Assembly (NCBI GenBank): GCA_025465535.1
Contig: JAODMY010000067.1
Location: forward strand, 1 to 57,742
Reading direction: 5' to 3'
Length of the DNA: 57,742 nucleotides
DNA from: Glaciihabitans sp.
GTDB lineage: Bacteria; Actinomycetota; Actinomycetes; Actinomycetales; Microbacteriaceae
Both the position numbers and the translations under genes were made by a program. Positions within the stretch are counted from its first letter, which is position 1. Every line of letters begins with the position of its first letter. Shown here piece by piece: positions 42,570 through 50,859 of this stretch. The notes beneath the pieces were generated by a model. It was not told where the DNA came from, did no database searches, and saw nothing but the letters and a program-made list of their open reading frames with translations.

Positions 42570-43244
42570 ATGGCGCGCACGCCGTGGAGTCGGAACGATC
42601 CGCCTTTCGCGGACCGCCGCGACGCCGGCCAGCAACTGGGAGCGGCAATCGCAAAGTTGGGCCTGGCGAATCCTGTCGTGCTCGGGCTGCCGCGCGGTGG
42701 CGTGCCCGTCGCCGCGGAGGTTGCCACCCGGCTCGGTGCCCCGCTGGATGTCATCCTCGTCCGCAAGCTCGGGCTGCCCGACTGGCCGGAGGTCGCAATG
42801 GGTGCAATTGGCGAGGGGGGCGTGCGGGTAGTCGACGAACAGCTGATCGCGCGTGCCCGTGTTTCCCCCGCGCAGCTGGCCGCCGTCGAGCAGCGGGAAC
42901 AGAGGACTCTGCAACTGCGAGCGGCGCTGCTGCGCACTAACCGACTACCGCCTGATCTGGCCGGCCGCACCGCCCTCATCGTGGATGACGGGATCGCGAC
43001 CGGCACCACCGCCTCGGCCGCATGCCGGGTCGCGCGGAACTTCGGCGCCGAGCGGGTGATCGTTGCGGCCCCGGTGGGCGGCCCGGATGCCCGCCAGCAG
43101 GTGCACGCAGCCGACGCGGTGCTCTGCCTCATCCAGCCGCCCGATTTCAGCGCCGTCGCGCCGTACTACGCCGACTTCAGACAGACCGAGGACGACGAGG
43201 TCGTCGCGCTGCTTGAACACGGGAGGAAGGGAACGAGCTCGTAA
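42570..43244 (+). CDS. Phosphoribosyltransferase family protein
   Basis: 224 residues. PRPP-binding loop TALIVDDGIATGTTASAA (two Asp, then Gly-rich) near residue 130, with VVLGLPRGGVPVAAEVATRL and DVILVRKLGLPDWPEVAMGA upstream, as in stand-alone phosphoribosyltransferase-like proteins of unknown base specificity. GGGAGG precedes ATG 42570. 24 bp after the VOC gene, same strand. Convergent with the ice-binding protein gene. Confidence 0.85.
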   Translation: MARTPWSRNDPPFADRRDAGQQLGAAIAKLGLANPVVLGLPRGGVPVAAEVATRLGAPLDVILVRKLGLPDWPEVAMGAIGEGGVRVVDEQLIARARVSPAQLAAVEQREQRTLQLRAALLRTNRLPPDLAGRTALIVDDGIATGTTASAACRVARNFGAERVIVAAPVGGPDARQQVHAADAVLCLIQPPDFSAVAPYYADFRQTEDDEVVALLEHGRKGTSS

Positions 43245-43289
43245 AGATTGCCAAGCCTGGCGGGCCTGCGCAAGTTCCCCACTCTCCGA

Positions 43290-44258
43290 TTATTTGCTCG
43301 AGGCTCCGTCGGCTGAGCTCCTGCGACGAGCTCTGTAAATCACGAAGGCCAAGCCAATACCAAGAGCCAGGAGCGCCGGGATCCCGACGGGAAGCGGATT
43401 GATGCCGGTGAGGGCAAGCCCGTTGCTGGCGCTTGATTGGGCGGCACGTGGTGGAGCGGCACTTGGTGGGGCAGCAGTTGGTGAAGCAGCCGTGACGATC
43501 GGGCTGCTGGGGACGACGGCGGGACGCGCGCCACATCCCGCCACGTCACGATTGATCGTGTTGCCCTGCAGCGTGACGGCTCCCGTGCTCGCGAGCAGTC
43601 GTCCACCGATGGTCGCGCCGGTCGCCGCGGAGATGGATGTGCGCGCAAGAATCGTTCCGGCAAACGTCGCGGTCGTGCCGATCGTTGCGGAGCTCGCTAC
43701 AGTCCAAAACACGTTGCACTGTGTCGCGCCACCGACAAACGCGATGGTGCTCCCGGCTCCGATCGTGAGGGTGCTCGCCGCGCGAAAGATAAATACCGAA
43801 CTGGGGCCCCCGCTCAGCGTCAGCGTTCCGGAGTTGCTGATTGCGCCACCGTCATAGACACCCGCAGTGAGCGTGAGCCCCGCGAGGTCGATGATTCCCG
43901 TCTGCGTCGGAGGTGTCTGGCTGGTTGCATCGTTGTAGGCGGTAGTCCAGTCGCGCTTGGCCTGAAGCGCCTGCGCGTCCGCGACATGCTCCACCCCGTT
44001 GTTGATGATCCCCGGGGGAAAGCCGACCACGGCGCTTCCCGGATACAGCCCGATATCGCCATCGTTGACGATCGTCGCACCGGTATTCGTGACGGTCGTC
44101 CCGGCAAGCACGTCGTAGCCGTCGAGCGTCCCGAGCGCGGGAATAGTCGCGGCTACCGCCGGTGACGCACCCGCGAATGTGGCAGTAAGGGCAAGGGCAA
44201 TTACGACAGCGGCGCTGACTCGAAACCGGTCGCGGCGACAGAGAGATATCAGCTTCAT
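43290..44258 (-). CDS. DUF3494 ice-binding-like secreted protein with LALTG cell-wall sorting signal
   Basis: 322 residues. Signal peptide ending ASPAVAA (about 37). The ice-binding beta-helix domain (about 38-245) starts IPALGTLDGYDVLAGTTVTN and has repeated T-x-T and G-rich strands, GDIGLYPGSAV, VFIFRAASTLTIG, QCNVFWTVASSATIG and ATIGGRLLASTGAVTLQGNT. A Pro/Ala/Ser spacer follows, then LALTG, a hydrophobic helix and RARRRSS. The LAxTG pentapeptide fits class E sortases of actinomycetes. The protein should thus be displayed on the wall and bind ice or a surface. DUF3494 also occurs in non-ice adhesins. Confidence 0.88.
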   Translation of the reverse strand: MKLISLCRRDRFRVSAAVVIALALTATFAGASPAVAATIPALGTLDGYDVLAGTTVTNTGATIVNDGDIGLYPGSAVVGFPPGIINNGVEHVADAQALQAKRDWTTAYNDATSQTPPTQTGIIDLAGLTLTAGVYDGGAISNSGTLTLSGGPSSVFIFRAASTLTIGAGSTIAFVGGATQCNVFWTVASSATIGTTATFAGTILARTSISAATGATIGGRLLASTGAVTLQGNTINRDVAGCGARPAVVPSSPIVTAASPTAAPPSAAPPRAAQSSASNGLALTGINPLPVGIPALLALGIGLAFVIYRARRRSSADGASSK

Positions 44259-44695
44259 AGCGTGCTCCAGTGGTGATGTGGGCCGACTTAGAGCAAAAAC
44301 GCACTCCCGCAGTTCGGACAGGACGTCGAACCGGGTCCGGGGCTGACAGGCTCAACCTATCAGAAGTCCATGAAGGGTCAAGTTGTCCTCAATTTCACGG
44401 GGACCGCGATCTTGCGCCACGTCAAGTCCTGACCGCGATCTTGCGGGGAACCGAATCGCGGGGAGACCATCGATCATGCACAGGGTCAGTGGCAGGATCC
44501 GTGGACGGTACGGCCAGCCAGGCCCTGACAGTAGTCGTCGCCACATGAGCCGGGAAGTGCCAACGAGTGTCAGGCCACCCGGCGCAGATCGAGCATCCCG
44601 TGGGGCAATCGCCGCAAGCGGGGTCTTGACGTGGCACTTGTTTTTTGCAAGTGTGGGTATCAGTCCAAATACCGGACCCACGAGAGGAGACCACA
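44259..44695. other. Non-coding gap with a 15-bp direct repeat
   Basis: No convincing gene in 437 bp. GACCGCGATCTTGCG occurs at 44402-44416 and 44431-44445 (29-bp period), reminiscent of a decayed mobile-element end. A 114-codon minus-strand frame (44352-44696) matches no family I know. Confidence 0.5.
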
Positions 44696-45130
44696 ATGAC
44701 CGGAATGTTCGTCAACCTGCCAGTGACCGACCTGGAGCGCGCGAAGGCGTTCTACACGGCGATCGGTTTCACCATCAACCCACTCTTCACCGATCACAAC
44801 GCGGCTTGCGTCGTTGTCGAGGAAGACCACAGCTACTTCATGATCCTGGTGCGCGAGTACTTCCAGACCTTCACCGACCTTCCGATCGGCGACCCCGCGG
44901 TCAATCCATCAGCGTCGACCGCGATCTTCCTCGACAACCGCGAGGCCGTCGACAAGGCCATTGCTGATGGCGTCGCCGCAGGCGGCTCAGAACCGAAACC
45001 AGCCTCGGACTATGGCTTCATGTACCAGCGGCAGCTCACCGACCCCGACGGCAACTTCCTCGAGTTCGGCTGGATGGACCCGGTCGCGATCGCGCAGGGT
45101 CCCGAGGCCTATGCGAAGCAGCAGGCCTGA
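44696..45130 (+). CDS. VOC family protein
   Basis: 144 residues: MFVNLPVTDLERAKAFYTAIGF at the N terminus, then SYFMILVREYFQTFT and QRQLTDPDGNFLEFGWMDP (metal-ligand Glu). This subgroup is common in actinomycetes and resembles lactoylglutathione lyase-like proteins. ATG 44696 has AGGAG 7 nt before it; the frame begins at 44645. 21 bp upstream of an HxlR regulator gene, likely one transcript. Confidence 0.85.
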   Translation: MTGMFVNLPVTDLERAKAFYTAIGFTINPLFTDHNAACVVVEEDHSYFMILVREYFQTFTDLPIGDPAVNPSASTAIFLDNREAVDKAIADGVAAGGSEPKPASDYGFMYQRQLTDPDGNFLEFGWMDPVAIAQGPEAYAKQQA

Positions 45131-45151
45131 GGTCAGGAGCTAGGAAAACAC

Positions 45152-45808
45152 ATGGTCGCACGCGACTACGGCCAGTACGGCGGCATCACGCAGGCCCTGG
45201 AACTCGTGGGTGAGCGTTGGGCCATGCTCATCGTCCGCGACCTGCTCGTCGGGCCGCGCCGCTATGGAGAGCTCGCCGCGGGACTCCCCCGCATCCCGAG
45301 CAACATCCTGGCGGCGCGGCTCAAGGAGTTGCAGGCGGCCGGCGTCCTGCGTCGGGTGCCGCACTCGCGCGTCATCGTCTACGAGCTGACACCCTACGGC
45401 CGCGAGCTCGAGCCCATCGTGCTCGCGCTTGGCGCTTGGGGCTTCAAAGCGATGGGCGATCCGCGGGAGGAGCAGATCATCACTCCCGACTCGATGACCA
45501 TGGATCTGCGCACCGCCTTCCGGCCGCAGGTGGCGGCGAACCTGCCGTCGACCGCCTACGCGGCGCGCTTCGGTCCAGCCGAGCTGCTCATCCGGGTGGA
45601 CGGCTCCAGCCTGGATGTCCGGCGGTCCGACCTGACGCGCGAGGACGGGCTGGTCGACCTCGCCTTCGCCGCGGGTCCGGGCATCCACCGCCTCATCTCC
45701 GGCAAGCTCGCCCCGGATCGAGCAATCTCGACCGGCGTGGTCGAGGTGCTGCGTGGGCGCGGCGACCTCCTCAACCGCTTCGCGAGCACATTCCATCTGG
45801 CCGCCTGA
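45152..45808 (+). CDS. HxlR-type winged-helix regulator with C-terminal extension
   Basis: 218 residues. HxlR helix-turn-helix at about 1-95: GGITQALELVGERWAMLIVR, DLLVGPRRYGELAAGLPRI, PSNILAARLKELQAAGVLRR. A C-terminal part of about 115 residues (FRPQVAANLPSTAYAARFG to GRGDLLNRFASTFHLAA) resembles SCP2-like or ligand-binding extensions. No HxlR Cys is visible, so sensing is not by simple thiol oxidation. It probably controls the adjacent VOC gene. Confidence 0.85.
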   Translation: MVARDYGQYGGITQALELVGERWAMLIVRDLLVGPRRYGELAAGLPRIPSNILAARLKELQAAGVLRRVPHSRVIVYELTPYGRELEPIVLALGAWGFKAMGDPREEQIITPDSMTMDLRTAFRPQVAANLPSTAYAARFGPAELLIRVDGSSLDVRRSDLTREDGLVDLAFAAGPGIHRLISGKLAPDRAISTGVVEVLRGRGDLLNRFASTFHLAA

Positions 45809-46206
45809 CCCAAGCTCGGTGCACCACGTTCGGAGGAATAGCCGGCATCGGTCTGTTTGCCCTATCGGCCAGCGTGCTGAAAACCAGAGCCAATCAAGGG
45901 TCTCAGCACCTCCCCGAACTGGGGGCAAAAAGTTTGTCCGCGCTTAGGGGGACATACTGTAATGTCTAGTGCAGGCCGACAGAACCCGAACTGTCAGGCC
46001 GAACGGTCCAAGAATGGAACCTCGACTCACCCAAGTCGACCAACAGGTGCTGTTTTTGGTTAGTTCCGATGCTGTGGTTCAACCCCGTAGGACCAGCAGC
46101 ATTCGGATAGCCCAGCGTTGCAGCCCTCCCCCTGCTGCACGCTGGGCTTCTCCTCTTCCCGAGCATCGTTAGCGCTCGACAGCGCGAGTAGCACCGCGTT
46201 CTCGAT
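45809..46206. other. Non-coding gap with a strong hairpin
   Basis: The main element is a hairpin with arms 46111-46125 and 46135-46148 (GCCCAGCGTTGCAGC pairing with GCTGCACGCTGGGC with one bulge). It is followed on the plus strand by TTCTCCTCTTCC, so it may terminate transcription from the HxlR side. Otherwise nothing recognised. Confidence 0.5.
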
Positions 46207-46583
46207 CTAATAGAACGTGGAATACAGCGGGTGGATGAAGGGAATGATTGACGGCGCGTTACCCCAGCCGTAGTAGTACATGTCAAGGCGGCCAGCGGTA
46301 TTGCGATGATCACGCGGATCCACCATGGCCACAGCCACGGTGGCACGACGACGGCCGCGACGATCGCCAACCCGCAGATGATCGAGAGGGCGATACCCAA
46401 CCCATATTCAAGCTGCGGCGAGTGGGCGTTCGTTCCCCAACAGCCCCCGTAGCCGCACCATCCAAGCCGCGCGGCGAACCACAACCCGTACCCGATGACC
46501 CAGGCGAGCGGCAGCGTCCACAAGAGGTGGAAGGCGTGCCAGGTGATCCCGCGACGCCAGCGATACTGCTCCCGCTCAGCCAA
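46207..46583 (-). pseudogene. Small membrane protein gene with a one-base frameshift
   Basis: Encodes MAEREQYRWRRGITWHAFHL, three hydrophobic segments and GWCGYGGCWG, closely similar to the gene at 46716-47033 (WCGYGGCW, AAVVVPPWLWPWW, IAIPLAA). Near 46284 one base is missing compared with the paralogue. The original frame runs on through unrelated sequence to 45966. The shifted frame gives DMYYYGWGNAPSIIPFIHP and a stop at 46207, matching the paralogue end DIYYFGWGNAPSGIPSIPT. Either a recent pseudogene or a sequencing error. Function unknown. Confidence 0.75.
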
Positions 46584-46715
46584 AGGTCACCGTCCCCGAG
46601 GTCGCGAACGATCCGCTGAAGACGGTCGCGTTCAGGGATGAGGGGTGAGAGCAATCGATCGAGGCCCGACGCCGGAGAATGACGTAGGCACGACGCCCGG
46701 CTGCACGTTCACGGT

Positions 46716-47033
46716 TCAAAAAAACTCGTTCCCCAGCGTCGGGATGGAAGGAATCCCTGACGGTGCATTCCCCCAGCCGAAATAGTAGATGTCGAACGCG
46801 GCGAGCGGCAGAGCAATGATCAGGCGTGCCCACCAGGGCCAAAGCCAGGGCGGGATGACGAACGCCGCGACGATAAAGAGCCCGCCGATGACCGAAATGG
46901 TGATTCCCGCCGCGGAGCCGGTCAGGTGCCAATCGACGTTCTGCGCCCAACAACCGCCGTAGCCGCACCATTGGCCACGTTGCAACAGCCACAGTGGATA
47001 TCCGATCGACCAGGCAACGGGTACTGCCCACAA
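46716..47033 (-). CDS. Small membrane protein, paralogue of 46207-46583, possibly 5'-truncated
   Basis: About 105 residues with three hydrophobic segments, WCGYGGCW between the first two and YYFGWGNAPSGIPSIPTLG at the end. Unlike its neighbour it has no clear start. The homologous reading HAFHLLW extends upstream through codons with no ATG or GTG before a stop, leaving TTG 47033 as the only candidate start. No known family. The paired genes probably arose by tandem duplication and are decaying. Confidence 0.55.
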   Translation of the reverse strand: MWAVPVAWSIGYPLWLLQRGQWCGYGGCWAQNVDWHLTGSAAGITISVIGGLFIVAAFVIPPWLWPWWARLIIALPLAAFDIYYFGWGNAPSGIPSIPTLGNEFF

Positions 47034-47088
47034 GAGGTGGAAGGCATGAGCTGAACCCTCGACGCGGGCCGACGCGTATTCTCAGCAC

Positions 47089-47469
47089 ATGACCGCCACC
47101 CCTCCACCCTCCGACGGCGAGCACAGAATCCACTTCGCTGATGGATCACTCAGCGGAGTCGAGCACTACTCCGGCGGCGAAAAGAGCGGCGCATGCGAGT
47201 ACTGGTACAAGAACGGCCAGAAGAAGGCCGAGGGGCAATTCGAGGCCGGCACGTTCACCGGCGCGTGGACGTGGTGGCGCGAAAATGGCGAGCTGCTCCA
47301 GAGGGGCTCCTTCGTCAATGGTGAGCAGGATGGGTTCTGGCAGCGCTGGCACGACAACGGCGCGTTGATGGATGAGGGACGCTGGGTCGCAGGCAAGAGG
47401 TCGGGCGAGTGGAGTCACTACGACAAATCCGGCCACGTTCGTAAGGTCGAAAAGCACCCCGACCGCTGA
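47089..47469 (+). CDS. MORN-repeat (YwqK-like) protein
   Basis: 126 residues, made of about five MORN_2 type repeats: EYWYKNGQKKAEGQFEAG, WTWWRENGELLQRGSFVNG, FWQRWHDNGALMDEGRWVAG and EWSHYDKSGHVRKVEK. Such proteins are cytosolic and often found as antitoxin-like or stand-alone proteins of unknown role. Divergent from the truncated membrane gene, 56 bp away. No toxin gene is visible beside it. Confidence 0.8.
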   Translation: MTATPPPSDGEHRIHFADGSLSGVEHYSGGEKSGACEYWYKNGQKKAEGQFEAGTFTGAWTWWRENGELLQRGSFVNGEQDGFWQRWHDNGALMDEGRWVAGKRSGEWSHYDKSGHVRKVEKHPDR

Positions 47470-47768
47470 TCAGCTCACGCCGACATCTGGCAAAGTTTCA
47501 GCGTCGCCACTTGGGATGTGAACTCCAGTTTCCAGAACAAGCGGGAGCAATTGAGTTCCGCTCCGTGCTTTGCCTACACCTTGAGTATCTGGTCGGGAGC
47601 GATCCCGCGGTCGTCGACACCTGTCACGTAGGTTCGGTTGAGGGAGCTGACCGTGCCAGCCACCGGGCTCACGGTCATCATGATCGAGGCAGTCGTCACC
47701 CACGTGGTCGTGGTGGCTAGACGATTCGGGCTGCTCCCGCAGTAACGGCCCTAGACGGTTTGGACGGG
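47470..47768. other. Gap between MORN and cupin genes
   Basis: 299 bp with no convincing gene. Minus-strand frames here have no recognisable motif and end in the cupin coding sequence. Possible remnant of a lost gene, not identifiable. Confidence 0.5.
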
Positions 47769-48254
47769 TCACGGCGCCGGGAATGGAGGCGGGCCCAGAA
47801 GCACGATAGCGCCGGTTTCGTCCGCTGCCTGGCGCACCCTGTCGAAGTCGACCGGCGGCTGCCGTTGTCCCTCGACTGCTGGGGTACTTGCAAGGCGATA
47901 AAACTCCTCGCCTCCTCCGGGCGTCTGGAGGCACAACATCCGTGCCCGTGACGAGGTGACCAGGAACGCATGCGGTACACCGCGCGGGATGATCGCTCTG
48001 CCGCCGGCGTGCAGTGTGCGCTGCTGCCCATCTAGCGAAAGCAGGATCTCACCTTCCGTCATATAGAAGGTCTCTTCTGCGTGCGGATGCTGGTGTAACG
48101 GAGTCACTTTGCCTTGATCGAGATCATCCTCGAACAGCAGGAAAGTCCCACCAGTATCGCTTTCGGTTGCGATCCAGGTGTGCGTCCCTCCGCCGCAGAA
48201 CCAGCGTCGTTCGCCCTCGTCACTCTCACGCACCGTACTGGTCAAAGCGTTCAT
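47769..48254 (-). CDS. Cupin-domain protein
   Basis: 161 residues, small beta-barrel. Metal site motif 1 is PLHQHPHAEETFYMTEGEIL and motif 2 is IIPRGVPHAFLVTSS. Enzymes, binding proteins and quercetinase-like proteins share this fold. Divergent from a TetR regulator with a 22-bp palindrome between them, so it is probably repressed by that regulator. TGAGGT precedes ATG 48254. Confidence 0.88.
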   Translation of the reverse strand: MNALTSTVRESDEGERRWFCGGGTHTWIATESDTGGTFLLFEDDLDQGKVTPLHQHPHAEETFYMTEGEILLSLDGQQRTLHAGGRAIIPRGVPHAFLVTSSRARMLCLQTPGGGEEFYRLASTPAVEGQRQPPVDFDRVRQAADETGAIVLLGPPPFPAP

Positions 48255-48268
48255 GACGACCTCACTCG

Positions 48269-48290
48269 TTATGGTACTTGAACCCCATAA
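48269..48290. promoter_or_regulatory. Candidate TetR operator between cupin and TetR genes
   Basis: TTATGG at 48269-48274 and CCATAA at 48285-48290 form an inverted repeat with a 10-bp spacer, midway in the 60-bp divergent gap. A further GGTACC lies at 48300-48305. Confidence 0.5.
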
Positions 48291-48314
48291 TGAGACTAAG
48301 GTACCGTAAGGCTC

Positions 48315-48923
48315 ATGTCAATGCCGTATGAACGATCCGGTCGCACCCAGCAGAAGCTGCGCACCAGGAACCAGCTGGTCGCCGCAGCGAGAGAACTCGT
48401 GGCGAAGGGAGGATCGTCTCCGACTGTCGAGGATGCCGCCGCGGCGGCATCCATCTCGCGCACGACCGCTTATCGGTACTTTCCCAACCAGAAGGCGCTT
48501 CTCGTCGCAGCCCACCCGGAGACGGACATCATCTCTCTCATCCCTCCCGACATTTCCGACGACCCGGAGACTCGACTGAAGTCAGCAGTCGAAGCTTTCA
48601 CGCGCTTGATAGTCGAAACCGAACACCAGCAGCGAACAATGCTCCGCCTCTCCCTGGATCCCGATGCCGGATCCGTTGACCTCCCATTACGGAAAGGTCG
48701 AGCAATCGGATGGTTCGAGGATGCACTCTCGCCACTCCTGGTTCAGCTCACCGAACCAGAGGTGCATCGGCTCGCTGTCGCGATTCGCAGTGCTGTTGGC
48801 ATCGAATCGCTTGTTTGGCTAACCGATATCGCCGGCCTCAACCGCGACGAGGCCACGGAACTCATGCAGTGGTCTGCGGTGGCGATGCTGCATCATGCGG
48901 TGGCCGCGGCAAACGCGAGCTGA
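48315..48923 (+). CDS. TetR family transcriptional regulator
   Basis: 202 residues. N-terminal helix-turn-helix: NQLVAAARELVAKGGSSPTV, EDAAAAASISRTTAYRYFPN, QKALLVAAHP. The C-terminal ligand domain lacks recognisable specificity. Start at ATG 48315 or, judging by AAGG spacing, the next ATG at 48321. Divergent from the cupin gene, which is its likely target along with itself. Confidence 0.9.
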   Translation: MSMPYERSGRTQQKLRTRNQLVAAARELVAKGGSSPTVEDAAAAASISRTTAYRYFPNQKALLVAAHPETDIISLIPPDISDDPETRLKSAVEAFTRLIVETEHQQRTMLRLSLDPDAGSVDLPLRKGRAIGWFEDALSPLLVQLTEPEVHRLAVAIRSAVGIESLVWLTDIAGLNRDEATELMQWSAVAMLHHAVAAANAS

Positions 48924-49100
48924 ATGGGACCTATCGGGCGCCAGAACGGTTCTAGGTGCCGGGAATCCCGCGAAGGTAATCCCAGTGTCGAGACGTTGTG
49001 GGCGCTCGGGCCCAACTCGAGGGCGTGCTCCGGCGTGGCGTCCCGACCATTGTCTGGTGAAGAACTGGAAGGGTCTCGGTGCGATGAGCCCGCGAGAGGA

Positions 49101-49940
49101 CTACTGCACTGGCAGGGCCGATGGAGTCGTCGAACGGCCTGTGCGGCGGCTGCGAGAAGACAGCAGTACGGCCCAGACACGTCCAATCGCATAGAGGATG
49201 CCGCTGCCGGCGGTAACGAAGAACCCGACCGGGAGGTCGCTGGCATAGGCGGCGGCGATCGACGCCCACACTATGGCCAGCGCGAAGCACACAGACAGGA
49301 TGATCGCAGTGGGAGGCCTCGAGGTGAACGAGCGTGCGGCAGCAGAGGGCCCGACGAGGAGGCTGAACATCAGGAGCGCCCCGACCACGGGCACGCTGGT
49401 GGTGGTGGCGAGGGCAACGATGAGGGAGAAGAGGACGGTGACGGCTTGGACGTTGATGCCACGTGCGGCAGCCATCTCCGGCAGCACCGAGCTGAGCAGC
49501 ATGGGCCGGTAGAAGACGGCGACGGCGATCAGGCACACCGCGCCGAGAATCACCATGGGCACGATCTCCAGGGAGCTGACCCCGAGAACTTGCCCGAACA
49601 GGAGCGCGAACACTTCGCTGGAGTATTGGGAACTCATACTGAGGAACAGGGCCCCAAGGCCGAGCATCATCACTAACGCGAGGGCGGTAACGACATCGGC
49701 GCGGGCTCGCCGACCGAGGAAGGACACGGTGAGCGCCCCGGCTGCGGCGAAGACGCCTAGGCCGAGCAGCGGATCCGCCCCGATCAAGACTGCTCCGGCG
49801 GCGCCGGCGAAAGCGCCGTGCGGGATCGCGTGGGCGAGGAACGACGCCCCGCGGAGGACGACAAAAAACCCGACGACCCCGGCGATGACGGCGATGATCG
49901 ACCCGGCGATCCACGTATTGGTCATGAACGAAGCGAACAC
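49101..49940 (-). CDS. Zinc/manganese ABC transporter permease (second)
   Basis: 279 residues, eight hydrophobic helices of the ABC-3 family. GASFLAHAIPHGAFAGAAGA near residue 31 is the conserved region. Starts 1 bp after the preceding permease stop. The system has two different permease genes, as in TroABCD/MntABCD operons. A Zur-type regulation is inferred from boxes ahead of the lipoprotein. Confidence 0.92.
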   Translation of the reverse strand: MFASFMTNTWIAGSIIAVIAGVVGFFVVLRGASFLAHAIPHGAFAGAAGAVLIGADPLLGLGVFAAAGALTVSFLGRRARADVVTALALVMMLGLGALFLSMSSQYSSEVFALLFGQVLGVSSLEIVPMVILGAVCLIAVAVFYRPMLLSSVLPEMAAARGINVQAVTVLFSLIVALATTTSVPVVGALLMFSLLVGPSAAARSFTSRPPTAIILSVCFALAIVWASIAAAYASDLPVGFFVTAGSGILYAIGRVWAVLLSSRSRRTGRSTTPSALPVQ

Positions 49941-49941
49941 G

Positions 49942-50859
49942 TCAAGCCGCCTTCCGGCTCAGGACGGAATGAGGTACCGGGGACTCGCGGGTGATCCGAT
50001 CGCGGATCGCGATGGCGGCACCAGTGAGGACGTAGCTGATGAAGATGAGGGCGACGATGCAGAAGCTGACGGGCCAATTCTGGTGGGTGCCAAACCAGTA
50101 GTAGCTGTCGTAGGAGATCACGATCCCGACTGCGGTCGCGGCGACCCCGATGAAGCCGGATGCGATGACGGCGATGCCGATGCGTTTGGTAAGTCGGAGC
50201 GAGATTGCCGCGGGCCCAATCAAGAGAGCGGTGGAGAGGATTGCGCCGATTGTCAGGGAGGAGAGTTCGACGGCGAGAGCGAGGGCGATGAGAAACACAA
50301 TGCCGGTCAGCCTCACCGGCACCCCGCGGACGGTCGCCATGTCCTGGTTGACCGCGTCGAGGAGCAGCCAACGGTAGATCGCGACGATCAAGAGCAGCGC
50401 GACGACGCTGAGGATGACAACGGTGGGCACCAGGGAGGTGTCGATGACGAACAGGGAGCCGAAGAGGACAGAGATGGCGGCGTTGCTGGTGTTGGCGATA
50501 GTGGTGTCCCAATACAGGAACAGCGCGGTCAGGCCAAGGCCCGACCCGAAGACGATGCCGGTTGCGACGTCGCGGCCTTGCAGGCGTTTGACTCCCACAA
50601 GTTCCATGAGCACTGCGGCGATGATGCCGGCGCCGACGAAACCCCACAGTTGGCTGATGCCGATCAGGAATGCGCCGGATCCGCCAACTGCACCGAGGTC
50701 GGCCAGGGCGTGGCCGGCGAAGGACTGCCCGCGGATGACAGTGAAGACCCCAACAACTCCCGTGATGAAGGCAACGAAACAGCCGACTATGAGGGCGGTC
50801 TGCACCGTCGCACTGGTGAGGAGCCCGTGGGCGAATAGGGTGCCGAGGAAGCCGTTCAC
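49942..50859 (-). CDS. Zinc/manganese ABC transporter permease (first)
   Basis: 305 residues, ABC-3 family, eight helices. Conserved GQSFAGHALADLGAVGGSGA near residue 44 and LTIGAILSTALLIGPAAISL near 200. Overlaps the ATPase gene end by 4 bp. Paralogous to the downstream permease in layout, not in sequence detail. Confidence 0.92.
   Translation of the reverse strand: MNGFLGTLFAHGLLTSATVQTALIVGCFVAFITGVVGVFTVIRGQSFAGHALADLGAVGGSGAFLIGISQLWGFVGAGIIAAVLMELVGVKRLQGRDVATGIVFGSGLGLTALFLYWDTTIANTSNAAISVLFGSLFVIDTSLVPTVVILSVVALLLIVAIYRWLLLDAVNQDMATVRGVPVRLTGIVFLIALALAVELSSLTIGAILSTALLIGPAAISLRLTKRIGIAVIASGFIGVAATAVGIVISYDSYYWFGTHQNWPVSFCIVALIFISYVLTGAAIAIRDRITRESPVPHSVLSRKAA

Noticed and set aside
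44352-44696. 114-codon minus-strand frame upstream of the VOC gene
   Set aside because: No motif, overlaps a direct repeat and the VOC ribosome site, so not called as a gene.
47470-47934. 154-codon minus-strand frame between MORN and cupin genes
   Set aside because: Arg/Ser-rich composition typical of an out-of-frame shadow; half of it overlaps the cupin gene.
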